From positions 1 to 7,161 of the forward strand of contig JAPSJU010000098.1 of the NCBI GenBank assembly GCA_031178025.1: a stretch of DNA of 7,161 bases. The letters run 5' to 3'. The position numbers were made by a program, and so were the translations under genes. Shown piece by piece: positions 1 to 6,115 of the stretch; position 1 is the stretch's first letter, and every line of letters begins with the position of its first letter. Under the pieces are notes generated by a model, which made no database searches, was not told where the DNA came from, and saw only the letters and a program-made list of their open reading frames with translations. Source of the DNA: Agromyces sp. GTDB lineage: Bacteria > Actinomycetota > Actinomycetes > Actinomycetales > Microbacteriaceae.

Positions 1-6
1 GCGAGG

Positions 7-1476
7 TCAGCTCACCGGGATCAGCGTGTACTTCGTGTCGAGGTACTCGTGGATGCCCTCGAGCCCGCCCTCGCGGCCGATGCCCGACTGCTTCACGCCG
101 CCGAAGGGCGCTGCGGCGTTCGAGACGAGGCCCGTGTTCAGGCCCATCATGCCGGTCGCGAGCCGCTCGATCATGCGGTGACCCCGCGCGAGGTCCTGCG
201 TGAACACGTACGAGATGAGGCCGTACTCGGTGTTGTTGGCGAGCCGCACCGCCTCGTCCTCGTCGGCGAAGGTCGTGATCCCGAGCACGGGACCGAAGAT
301 CTCCTCCTTCAGGATGCGGCTGCCCGCCGCGACCCCGGCGAGCACGGTGGGCGCGTAGAAGGTGCCGTCGCCGTCGATGCGGCTGCCGCCGGTGAGCACC
401 GTCGCGCCGTGCGAGACGGCGTCGTTCACGAGCGCCTCGGTCGAGTCGACGGCCTTCGCGTCGATGAGCGGTCCGATGACCACGCCCTCCTCGGTCCCGC
501 GGCCGACCTTCATCGCCCGCACGCGCTCGGCGACGCGCGTCGCGAACTCGTCGGCGATGGCCTCGTGCACGATGAATCGGTTCGCGGCCGTGCAGGCCTG
601 CCCGATGTTGCGGAACTTCGCGAGCATCGCCCCGTCGACCGCCTTGTCGAGGTCGGCGTCCTCGAAGATCACGAACGGGGCGTTGCCGCCGAGTTCCATC
701 GAGGTGCGGAGGATGCCCTGCGCCGCCTGCTGCATGAGCGTGCGGCCGACCTCGGTCGAGCCGGTGAACGACAGCTTGCGCAGTCGCGGGTCGGCGATGA
801 TCGGAGCGGACACCTTCGACGACGTCGACGTGGCGATGACGTTCACGACGCCCTTCGGAAGCCCGACCTCCTCGAGCAGCTGCGCGAACGCGATGGTCGT
901 GAGCGGGGTGAGCGCCGGCGGCTTGATGACGACCGTGCAGCCCGCCGCGAGCGCGGGTGCGATCTTGCGCGTCGCCATCGCGAGCGGGAAGTTCCACGGC
1001 GTGATGAAGAACGACGGGCCGACCGGGCGCTGCGAGACGATCATGCGTCCCGTGCCCTCGGGGTTGAGTCCGTAGCGCCCGGTGATGCGCACGGCCTCCT
1101 CGCTGAACCAGCGCAGGAACTCGCCGCCGTAGGCGACCTCGCCGCGGGCCTCGACGAGGGGCTTGCCCATCTCGAGGGTCATGAGGAGGGCGAAGTCCTC
1201 CTTGCGTTCCTGGAGCAGGTCGAACGCCCGTCGGAGCAGCTCGCCCCGTTCGCGGGGAGCGGTCGCGGCCCATGCCTCCTGCGCGGCCACGGCGGCGTCG
1301 AGGGCGCGGATGCCGTCGGCGGGCGAGGCATCCGCGATCTCCTTGATCGTGGCGCCCGTCGACGGATCGGTGACCGCGAGGGTCCTGCCGCCCTCGGCGT
1401 CGACCCATTCGCCGCCGATGAAGAGCCCGGCGGCGACGCCGTCGAGGAGCGTGGTTTCCTGCAGGGTGTCGGTCAT
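7..1476 (-). CDS. gabD: Succinate-semialdehyde dehydrogenase, NAD(P)+-dependent (aldehyde dehydrogenase superfamily)
   Basis: Oxidises succinic semialdehyde to succinate, the last step of GABA catabolism, in the cytoplasm. The 489-residue protein has the normal full length for GabD-type aldehyde dehydrogenases. Visible motifs in order: ITPWNFPL with the oxyanion Asn162; cofactor Lys185 in IKPPALTPL; the FTGSTEVG nucleotide-binding loop at 237-244; general base Glu261 in MELGGNAP; catalytic Cys295 in GQACTAANR; EEIFGPV at 391-397; and a C-terminal PFGGVKQSGIGREGG block. The ATG at 1476 is chosen because MTDTLQE leads directly into the usual FIGGEWVDA start of the fold and GAAGGA lies 8 nt upstream; the frame stays open to 1638, but that 54-residue extension is low-complexity and overlaps gdh. 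It is the third gene of the operon, 76 bp after gdh. The family often has a second Cys two residues after the catalytic one (CxC); here the sequence is Cys-Thr-Ala. NAD versus NADP preference cannot be read. The context with gabT makes the semialdehyde assignment firm; a broader aldehyde range is possible. Confidence 0.93.
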   Translation of the reverse strand: MTDTLQETTLLDGVAAGLFIGGEWVDAEGGRTLAVTDPSTGATIKEIADASPADGIRALDAAVAAQEAWAATAPRERGELLRRAFDLLQERKEDFALLMTLEMGKPLVEARGEVAYGGEFLRWFSEEAVRITGRYGLNPEGTGRMIVSQRPVGPSFFITPWNFPLAMATRKIAPALAAGCTVVIKPPALTPLTTIAFAQLLEEVGLPKGVVNVIATSTSSKVSAPIIADPRLRKLSFTGSTEVGRTLMQQAAQGILRTSMELGGNAPFVIFEDADLDKAVDGAMLAKFRNIGQACTAANRFIVHEAIADEFATRVAERVRAMKVGRGTEEGVVIGPLIDAKAVDSTEALVNDAVSHGATVLTGGSRIDGDGTFYAPTVLAGVAAGSRILKEEIFGPVLGITTFADEDEAVRLANNTEYGLISYVFTQDLARGHRMIERLATGMMGLNTGLVSNAAAPFGGVKQSGIGREGGLEGIHEYLDTKYTLIPVS

Positions 1477-1552
1477 CAGTCCGTTCCTTCGCTTGTGGTC
1501 GGTGTCTGCCCTGGTCGTCCTCGCCGGTACGGGTCCGACGACCGGGGATGGG
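1477..1552 (-). other. gdh-gabD intercistronic gap with small inverted repeat
   Basis: This is the 76-bp spacer between the gdh stop and the gabD start. It contains the gabD ribosome binding site (GAAGGA, 8 nt before the ATG). It also has a 7-bp inverted repeat, GGTCGTC at 1513-1519 and GACGACC at 1537-1543, enclosing a smaller CCG-GTA-CGG hairpin at 1524-1532. There is no T-run after the repeat on the minus strand, so a classical terminator is not supported. No convincing internal promoter is seen. Read-through from gdh to gabD is therefore the simplest reading; the structure could modulate relative expression or mRNA stability. Confidence 0.4.
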
Positions 1553-2875
1553 TCAGGGGTAGAGGCCGCGCAGCTTGTGGGCTTCGGCGACCCGTTCGAC
1601 CGCGAGCGCCGTCGCGGCGGTGCGGAGCGAGAGGTCACGCGCCTCGGCGTAGCCGAGCACGTGCTGCCAGGCGCTCAGCATCCGCTCCTCCAGTCTGGAC
1701 TCCACCTCGTCGGCGCGCCACCAGTACGCCTGGTTGGCCTGCACCCACTCGAAGTAGGAGACGATCACGCCGCCGGCGTTCGCGAGGATGTCGGGCACCA
1801 CGAGGATGCCGCGCTCGCGCAGGATGGCGTCGGCGGCGGGGGTCGTCGGGCCGTTCGCACCCTCGACGACGACGGTCGCCCGCACGTCGCCCGCGTTCCC
1901 CTCGTGCAGCACGCCCTCGACCGCCGCGGGCACGAGGAGGTCCACGTCGTGCTCGAGGAGCGCTCCGCCGTCGAGCGGATCGCCGCCCCTGAACCCGACG
2001 ACCGTGCCCGTCGCGCGCACGTGGGCCGACAGCGCCTCGAGGTCGAGCCCGGTGTCGTTCGAGACCGCCCCGTACTGGTCGCTGACCGCGGTGATGCGCA
2101 CGCCCGCCTCGGCCAGGAACCGCGCGGCATCGGCGCCGACCTTGCCGAACCCCTGGACGGCCGCGGTCGAGCGCGCCGGCTCGAGCCCGACGTGCCGCAG
2201 CGCGGCGAGCGCGATGTGGGTCACGCCGCGGCTCGTCGCCGACGCCCGGCCCTGGGAGCCGCCGAGCGAGATGGGCTTGCCCGTGACGATGCCGGGCACC
2301 GTGTAGCCCATGTTCACCGAGTACGTGTCCATGATCCACGCCATGGTCTGCTCGTCGGTGCCGATGTCGGGCGCCGGGATGTCGCGCTCCGGGCCGATGA
2401 TCGGCAGGATCTCGCTCGTGTAGCGGCGGGTCACGCGCTCGAGCTCGGCCATGGAGTGCTCGCGCGGGTCGATCGCGAGCCCGCCCTTGGCGCCCCCGTA
2501 GGGCACGTCGAGCAGCGCGCACTTCCAGGTCATCCACATCGCGAGCGCGCGCACCTCGTCGAGGTTCACCTTCGGTGCGTAGCGCAGGCCGCCCTTCGCG
2601 GGGCCGCGCGAGAAGTTGTGCTGCACCCGGTAGCCGAGGTACAGCCGGCTCTCGCCCGAGTCGAGGCGCAGCGGCACGGCGACGCTCAGCTCGCGACGCG
2701 GCGTGGCGAGCATCCGGTGCAGGCCGTCGTCGTAGCCGAGCAGGGCGATGGCCTCCGCGAGCTGCGAGCGCGCGTCGGTGAGCGGCGTCGCGATGCGGGG
2801 GTCGACGGCGTCGCCGGCATCGGAGGCGCCGACGGCTGCGGTCGACGACACTGTCGCCGCGATCACGTCGGTCAT
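1553..2875 (-). CDS. Glutamate dehydrogenase, hexameric RocG/GudB-like class (Glu/Leu/Phe/Val dehydrogenase family)
   Basis: Catalyses reversible oxidative deamination of glutamate to 2-oxoglutarate and ammonium with NAD(P)+. The 440-residue protein has the length of the roughly 410-440 residue hexameric class rather than the very large NAD-GDHs. Substrate and catalytic residues are visible: Lys94 in GPAKGG, Lys118 in WKCALLDVPYGG, catalytic Lys130 in GGAKGG and Asp170 in IPAPDIGTD. The Rossmann loop is GFGKVG at 242-247, followed by ITAVSDQYG, where Asp266 would suit NAD+ (inference). EGANGPTTP (338-346) and ANAGGVIVSYFEW (365-377) follow; Ser373 in VSYFEW is the position that contacts the glutamate side chain in the family, favouring glutamate over leucine or phenylalanine. 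The first 30 or so residues are an Ala/Ser/Asp-rich extension. The start is fixed by the ATGA overlap with the gabT stop and by AGGA just upstream. Being sandwiched between gabT and gabD suggests a catabolic role, recycling the glutamate that GabT makes back to 2-oxoglutarate. Substrate is about 85 percent sure; cofactor is unknown. Confidence 0.9.
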   Translation of the reverse strand: MTDVIAATVSSTAAVGASDAGDAVDPRIATPLTDARSQLAEAIALLGYDDGLHRMLATPRRELSVAVPLRLDSGESRLYLGYRVQHNFSRGPAKGGLRYAPKVNLDEVRALAMWMTWKCALLDVPYGGAKGGLAIDPREHSMAELERVTRRYTSEILPIIGPERDIPAPDIGTDEQTMAWIMDTYSVNMGYTVPGIVTGKPISLGGSQGRASATSRGVTHIALAALRHVGLEPARSTAAVQGFGKVGADAARFLAEAGVRITAVSDQYGAVSNDTGLDLEALSAHVRATGTVVGFRGGDPLDGGALLEHDVDLLVPAAVEGVLHEGNAGDVRATVVVEGANGPTTPAADAILRERGILVVPDILANAGGVIVSYFEWVQANQAYWWRADEVESRLEERMLSAWQHVLGYAEARDLSLRTAATALAVERVAEAHKLRGLYP

Positions 2876-4230
2876 GCGTTCCTGAGCCCTTCCGCGACGA
2901 CGGAGAGACCGTCGACGAGCAGCTCGTCGGAGATGGTGAGCGGCGGCAGGAAGCGGATGACGTTGCCGTACGTGCCGCAGGTGAGCACGAGCACGCCGTT
3001 CGCGTGCGCGTGCGCCGCCACCGCGTTCGCCAGTGCCGCATCCGGTGCTCCCGTCGCAGGGTCGACGAGTTCGATCGCGACCATCGCGCCGCGGCCGCGC
3101 ACGTCGCCGATGCGCGGGTCGGCGGTGCGCAGGGCGTTCAGGCGGCCGAGCAGCACGGCACCGATCTGCTTCGCGCGCTCGATGAGCCCGTCGGCCTCGT
3201 ACGACTCGATGGCGGCGAGCGCGGCGGCGCAGGCGAGCGGATTGCCCGCGTACGTGCCGCCGAGGCCGCCCGCCATCGCGGAGTCCATGATCTCGGCGCG
3301 GCCGGTGACGCCCGAGAGGGGCAGCCCGCCGGCGATGCCCTTCGCCGTGACGACGAGGTCGGGCACGATCCCCTCGTGCTCGCTCGCGAACCAGGCACCG
3401 GTGCGGCCGAAGCCGGTCTGCACCTCGTCGGCGATGAACACGACGTCGTTCGCACGACACCACTCGACGATCGCCGGCAGGAATCCCTGGGCGGGCACGA
3501 TGAACCCGCCCTCCCCCTGGATCGGCTCGATGATGACGGCGGCGAGGTTCTCGGCGCCGACCTGCTTCTCGATCTGCGTGATCGCGCGTGCCGCGGCCTC
3601 GGTGCCGTCGATCCCGCCGTCGCGGAAGGGGTACGAGAGGGGCGCGCGGTACAGCTCGGACGCGAACGGGCCGAAGCCGCTCTTGTACGGGATGTTCTTC
3701 GCGGTGAGGCCCATGGTGAGGTTCGTGCGGCCGTGGTAGGCGTGGTCGAATGCGACGACCGCCTGCTTCCCGGTGAAGTGCCGCGCGATCTTCACGGCGT
3801 TCTCGACGGCCTCGGCGCCCGAGTTGAAGAGGGCGGAGCGCTTCACGTGGTCGCCGGGCGTGAGCGCGTTGAGCTTCTCGGCCACTGCGACGTAGGACTC
3901 GTACGGCGCGACGGTGAAGCACGTGTGGGTGAAGGCGCCCAGCTGCGCGGTGACCGCCTCGACGACGCGGGGGTTGGCGTTGCCGACGCCCGTGACGGCG
4001 ATGCCGGAGCCGAGGTCGATGATCGAGTTGCCGTCGGCGTCGACGATGACGCCGCCGCCCGCGGCGACCACGGCGACGGGGATGGTGGTGCCGACGCCGG
4101 CGGCGACGGCCTCCGCCTTCCGTGCCATGAGCTCCTGCGACCGGGGGCCGGGGATGGCGGTGACGAGGCGGCGCTCCTGTGGGAGTGCGGGACCGCCGGC
4201 GACGGCGGCCGGGGTGTCGACGAGGGTCAT
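2872..4230 (-). CDS. gabT: 4-aminobutyrate--2-oxoglutarate transaminase (class III, PLP-dependent)
   Basis: Transfers the amino group of GABA to 2-oxoglutarate, giving succinic semialdehyde and glutamate; cytoplasmic and PLP-dependent. The 452 residues align along the whole length with known GabT proteins, apart from a slightly longer N terminus. Key features in order: HTCFTVAPYESY at 102-113; the SGAEAVENAVK phosphate-binding segment at 137-147; FDHAYHGRT at 161-169 with Arg168; IIEPIQGEGG with the gating Glu240; ADEVQTGFGRTG with Asp268, which contacts the PLP ring nitrogen; and the Schiff-base Lys297 in TAKGIAGGLPLSG. GGLGGTYAGNP at 321-331 and GDVRGRGAMVAIEL at 375-388 are typical of GabT. 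The start at 4230 is preferred over the upstream in-frame codon at 4317 because GGAG lies 5 nt before it and the 29 extra residues are basic, proline-rich and cross the likely promoter. It is the first gene of the operon and overlaps gdh by 4 bp (ATGA), which implies translational coupling. A broader omega-amino acid range (for example 5-aminovalerate) is possible. Confidence 0.95.
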   Translation of the reverse strand: MTLVDTPAAVAGGPALPQERRLVTAIPGPRSQELMARKAEAVAAGVGTTIPVAVVAAGGGVIVDADGNSIIDLGSGIAVTGVGNANPRVVEAVTAQLGAFTHTCFTVAPYESYVAVAEKLNALTPGDHVKRSALFNSGAEAVENAVKIARHFTGKQAVVAFDHAYHGRTNLTMGLTAKNIPYKSGFGPFASELYRAPLSYPFRDGGIDGTEAAARAITQIEKQVGAENLAAVIIEPIQGEGGFIVPAQGFLPAIVEWCRANDVVFIADEVQTGFGRTGAWFASEHEGIVPDLVVTAKGIAGGLPLSGVTGRAEIMDSAMAGGLGGTYAGNPLACAAALAAIESYEADGLIERAKQIGAVLLGRLNALRTADPRIGDVRGRGAMVAIELVDPATGAPDAALANAVAAHAHANGVLVLTCGTYGNVIRFLPPLTISDELLVDGLSVVAEGLRNA

Positions 4231-4272
4231 GGCTGCTCCGATGCGAGGTGACGACGGTGGCGGACGCCGCCA

Positions 4273-4302
4273 ATGGTAGGTCGGCGAAGAAGGATGCCTC
4301 AG
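4273..4302 (-). promoter_or_regulatory. Candidate sigma-70-type promoter of the gabT operon
   Basis: Read on the minus strand, CTGAGG (4302-4297) is followed after 18 bp by TACCAT (4278-4273), which fits the TANNNT -10 pattern common in Actinobacteria. Transcription would start near 4267-4265, leaving a leader of about 35 nt with the GGAG ribosome binding site just before the gabT ATG at 4230. The -35 matches the consensus only in its TGA core, which is typical of promoters needing an activator. The left arm of the upstream dyad abuts this -35. This is pattern matching by eye. Confidence 0.45.
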
Positions 4303-4357
4303 GGCCTCGGTGTACACTCGAAGCCAGTTTCTTGGACATGATGTACACGCAGGCCCT
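4301..4357. promoter_or_regulatory. Wide dyad, likely operator for the divergent PucR-type regulator
   Basis: The left arm AGGGCCTCGGTGTACAC (4301-4317) and the reverse complement of the right arm (4341-4357, AGGGCCTGCGTGTACAT) match at 14 of 17 positions. The arms are separated by 23 bp and the symmetry centre is near 4329. Each arm holds the hexamer TGTACA (4311-4316 and 4342-4347), whose centres are 31 bp apart, close to three helical turns, so they would face the same side of the DNA. Relative to the proposed gabT start the boxes lie near -47 and -78, a normal position for an activator. That the neighbouring PucR protein binds here is inference. An RNA hairpin is less likely because the loop is large and no T-run follows. 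Confidence 0.55.
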
Positions 4358-4384
4358 ACGCGCTGCTACGCGCTGCACGCGCTG
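4356..4384. repeat. Tandem 10-bp direct repeat, nearly three copies
   Basis: CTACGCGCTG at 4356-4365 is repeated exactly at 4366-4375, followed by a 9-bp variant lacking the T, CACGCGCTG, at 4376-4384. The unit equals about one helical turn. The array starts at the outer edge of the right dyad arm and ends 56 bp before the GTG start of the pucR-type gene, so it lies where a leader or repressor site for that gene would be. It may be a set of phased binding sites or a slippage-prone repeat of no function. Confidence 0.6.
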
Positions 4385-4423
4385 ACGGCAGCGGGCCGGC
4401 AGCCATGGAACGACCGAACCGGC

Positions 4424-4430
4424 GAAGGAG
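4424..4430 (+). promoter_or_regulatory. Ribosome binding site that fixes the regulator's GTG start
   Basis: GAAGGAG is close to the perfect anti-Shine-Dalgarno complement and sits 10 nt before the GTG at 4441. The alternative in-frame ATG at 4405 has no purine-rich AGGA or GGAG motif in the preceding 20 nt, and this GAAGGAG would fall inside its coding sequence. The GTG is therefore preferred. Confidence 0.6.
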
Positions 4431-4440
4431 CCCACCCCCA

Positions 4441-5985
4441 GTGCAGCCGACCGTGCAGACCCTGCTCGACCGCCGCGAGCTCGACCTCACCCTGCTGAAC
4501 CCGCGCCCGGCATTGCCGGCCGACGCGCTCGAGACGGCGGTCGTCTGGGCGCACAGCTCCGACCTGGCCGATCCGACGCCGTTCCTCGACGCGGGGCACG
4601 TGCTGCTCACGACCGGAACGCAGTTCGAGGCGTCCCCCGACTCCGCGTTCGCCTCCGACTACGTGCGCCGCCTTCGCGCGACCGGCATCGCGGCGCTCGG
4701 ATTCGGCACCGAGGTGATCCGCGCCGGCACCCCGGAGGCGCTCGTCGCGGCGTGCATCGAGCAGGGGCTTCCGGTCTTCGAGGTGCCCTATCGCGTGCCG
4801 TTCATCGCGATCGTGCGGCTCGTCTCGGACCTGATCGCCGAGGACGCCTACGCACGGCAGGCGTGGGCGCTCGCGGCGCAACGCGCGATCTCGCTCGCGG
4901 CGCTGCGACCCGACGGGCTCTCGGCCACGCTCGGCGAGCTCTCGCACCGCCTCGGCGCGTGGGTCGGGCTCATCGATGCCGGAGGGTCCCTCGATCGCGA
5001 GGCTCCCGCCGACGGCCTCGGCCAACCGGCGCTCGGCGAGGTGGTGGGCGAGGCGCGGTCCATGCTGCGACGCGGTCAGCGGGCGAGCCGCACGCTGCTC
5101 GCCGGCGAGGCCGTGGGAGCGCCGCAGCGCATCACCCTGCAGACCCTCGGCTCTGGTGCGTCCCTCCGTGGCGTGCTCGCGATCGGCGACTCGACGGAGC
5201 TCGACCAGGCGGGACGTGAGGTCGTCACCTCGGTGATCGCCCTCGCCGGGCTCGCGCTCGAGCAGAACCGCGACCTCGATCGCGCACGCGGCCACCTGAG
5301 ATCGGGCCTGCTGCGCAGCATCCTCGCGGGCGACTCGACGCTGGCCGAACGGGTCGCGCTCGAGATGTGGGGTCCCCTGCCGTCGGCACCGCTGCGGCTC
5401 GCCATCGCCGACGCCCCGACGGCGCATGTCGAGCGGCTCACCGAACTGCTCGAGCTCCGCGTCGAGGAGCGCGGCGGGCGGCTGTTCTTCGGACGCGACG
5501 ACGACACCGTCGTCCTCGTGCTCGAAGACGCGGATGCCTCGCTCGCCGACGAGATCGCGATGGAGTTCGAGCTGCCCGTCGGCGTCTCCGACGCGGTCGC
5601 CGCCGACGCGGTGGGGCTCGCGCACGAGCAGGCGCTGCGCGCGCTCGAGCGCGCCAGGGAGACCGGCTCGGGCGTCGTCGCCTTCGACGAGATCAGCCGC
5701 CAGGGCGTACTCGCGTTCCTCGCCCGCACCGACGCACGCGCCGTCGCCCTCGCCACGCTCGCGCCCCTCACGGAGCACGACGCCGCCCAGGGCACGGCGC
5801 TGCTCGCGACGATGCGCGCCTGGCTCGAGCACGGCGGCCAGTTCGACGCCACCGCGCAGTCCCTCGGCGTGCACCGCCACACCGTGCGCAGCCGGGTCGC
5901 CCTCGCCGAGCGGCTGCTCGGGCGGGACCTCTCGGGCTTCCATGCCCGCGCCGACCTCTGGGCGGCGCTCCTCGCCGTCGACTGA
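4441..5985 (+). CDS. PucR-family transcriptional regulator, probable GabR-like regulator of the gab operon
   Basis: The 514-residue protein (526 if translated from ATG 4405) has the three-part PucR/CdaR layout. Residues 1 to about 130 form the PucR N-terminal domain, beginning TVQTLLDRRELDLTLLNP and containing the typical HVLLTTG segment and the Pro-Val-Phe-Glu-Val-Pro strand. Residues about 140-280 form a middle GAF-like or linker region. Residues about 285-400 form the CdaR-type GGDEF-like domain (LRSGLLRSILAGD onward; not a cyclase). The C-terminal HTH_30 spans about 454-497, with LLATMRAWLEHGGQFDATAQ and then the helix-turn-helix GVHRHTVRSRV. No membrane segment is present, so it is a cytoplasmic DNA-binding protein. 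It is divergent from gabT, and a PucR-type protein (GabR) activates gabTDP in Corynebacterium glutamicum, so regulation of the minus-strand operon in response to GABA or a derivative is the best inference. PucR proteins elsewhere control purine, proline or polyamine genes, so the ligand is not certain. The GTG start is chosen for its strong ribosome binding site and its fit to the domain start. Confidence 0.88.
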   Translation: MQPTVQTLLDRRELDLTLLNPRPALPADALETAVVWAHSSDLADPTPFLDAGHVLLTTGTQFEASPDSAFASDYVRRLRATGIAALGFGTEVIRAGTPEALVAACIEQGLPVFEVPYRVPFIAIVRLVSDLIAEDAYARQAWALAAQRAISLAALRPDGLSATLGELSHRLGAWVGLIDAGGSLDREAPADGLGQPALGEVVGEARSMLRRGQRASRTLLAGEAVGAPQRITLQTLGSGASLRGVLAIGDSTELDQAGREVVTSVIALAGLALEQNRDLDRARGHLRSGLLRSILAGDSTLAERVALEMWGPLPSAPLRLAIADAPTAHVERLTELLELRVEERGGRLFFGRDDDTVVLVLEDADASLADEIAMEFELPVGVSDAVAADAVGLAHEQALRALERARETGSGVVAFDEISRQGVLAFLARTDARAVALATLAPLTEHDAAQGTALLATMRAWLEHGGQFDATAQSLGVHRHTVRSRVALAERLLGRDLSGFHARADLWAALLAVD

Positions 5986-6033
5986 GCTCCGCATCTCGCA
6001 CCTCCTCAGCAGGAGCCGGCCCGGCCATGCGAC

Positions 6034-6070
6034 GCGGGGGCACCGAGCAGCGTCCCCGCACCCTGGTGCG
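6034..6070 (+). terminator. GC-rich hairpins after the PucR gene, possible terminator without T-run
   Basis: Downstream of the regulator stop, GCGGGG at 6034-6039 pairs with CCCCGC at 6054-6059; the stem is extended inward by a G-U and a C-G pair around a 10-nt loop. An alternative 5-bp hairpin with a tetraloop, CGCAC/GTGCG at 6057-6070, overlaps it. A smaller 5-bp stem, CTCCT/AGGAG, lies at 6002-6015. None is followed by a T-run, which is common for presumed terminators in high-GC Actinobacteria, but random GC-rich DNA gives such stems often. Confidence 0.35.
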
Positions 6071-6087
6071 CCGGTGCAGCCGCGGCG

Positions 6088-6093
6088 TACGCT
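6088..6093 (+). promoter_or_regulatory. Candidate -10 element (TACGCT) of the DUF1918 gene
   Basis: TACGCT fits the actinobacterial TANNNT -10 pattern. Transcription starting about 6-7 nt later, near 6100, would give a leader of about 16 nt carrying GGAGGGAG (6103-6110) directly before the ATG at 6116. No recognisable -35 element is present 16-19 bp upstream. Confidence 0.35.
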
Positions 6094-6115
6094 GGAATGA
6101 GCGGAGGGAGCAGTG

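Larger units (their letters stand above)
4231..4440. other. Divergent gabT/pucR intergenic control region
   Basis: This 210-bp gene-free stretch between the two divergent start codons has four visible elements, annotated separately: a candidate gabT promoter on the minus strand; a 57-bp dyad with TGTACA in each arm; a 10-bp tandem repeat abutting the right arm; and the ribosome binding site of the regulator. Local base composition is noticeably lower in G+C around 4310-4350 than in the flanking genes, as expected for regulatory DNA. A convincing sigma-70 promoter for the regulator was not found. A TTGGAC at 4332-4337 could serve as its -35 element, but the matching -10 is poor, and TACACT at 4313-4318 lies inside the left dyad arm without a good -35. 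There is no sign of an RNA gene. Confidence 0.75.

Noticed and set aside
1477..1638. 54-residue N-terminal extension of gabD
   Set aside because: It overlaps the end of gdh, is Ser/Pro/Arg-rich, and would skip the well-placed ribosome binding site and the family-typical N terminus.
49..1992. Long plus-strand open frame of 647 codons
   Set aside because: It lies antisense to gabD and gdh; its translation is Arg/Asp/Glu/Val-rich low complexity with no fold or motif, the usual antisense shadow in high-GC genes.
1163..3739. Long plus-strand open frame of 858 codons
   Set aside because: It is antisense across parts of three well-supported genes, the composition is repetitive, no domain is recognisable and it has no sensible ribosome binding site.
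4356..4384. The tandem 10-bp repeat as a CRISPR array or mobile-element end
   Set aside because: The unit is far too short, there are no spacers and no target-site duplication, and it sits inside a regulatory region.
2876..4435. Upstream extension of the gdh reading frame through gabT (960-codon frame), as if a fusion protein
   Set aside because: The extension is an Arg-rich off-frame reading of gabT; the gdh ATG overlapping the gabT stop, with AGGA before it, explains the start fully.
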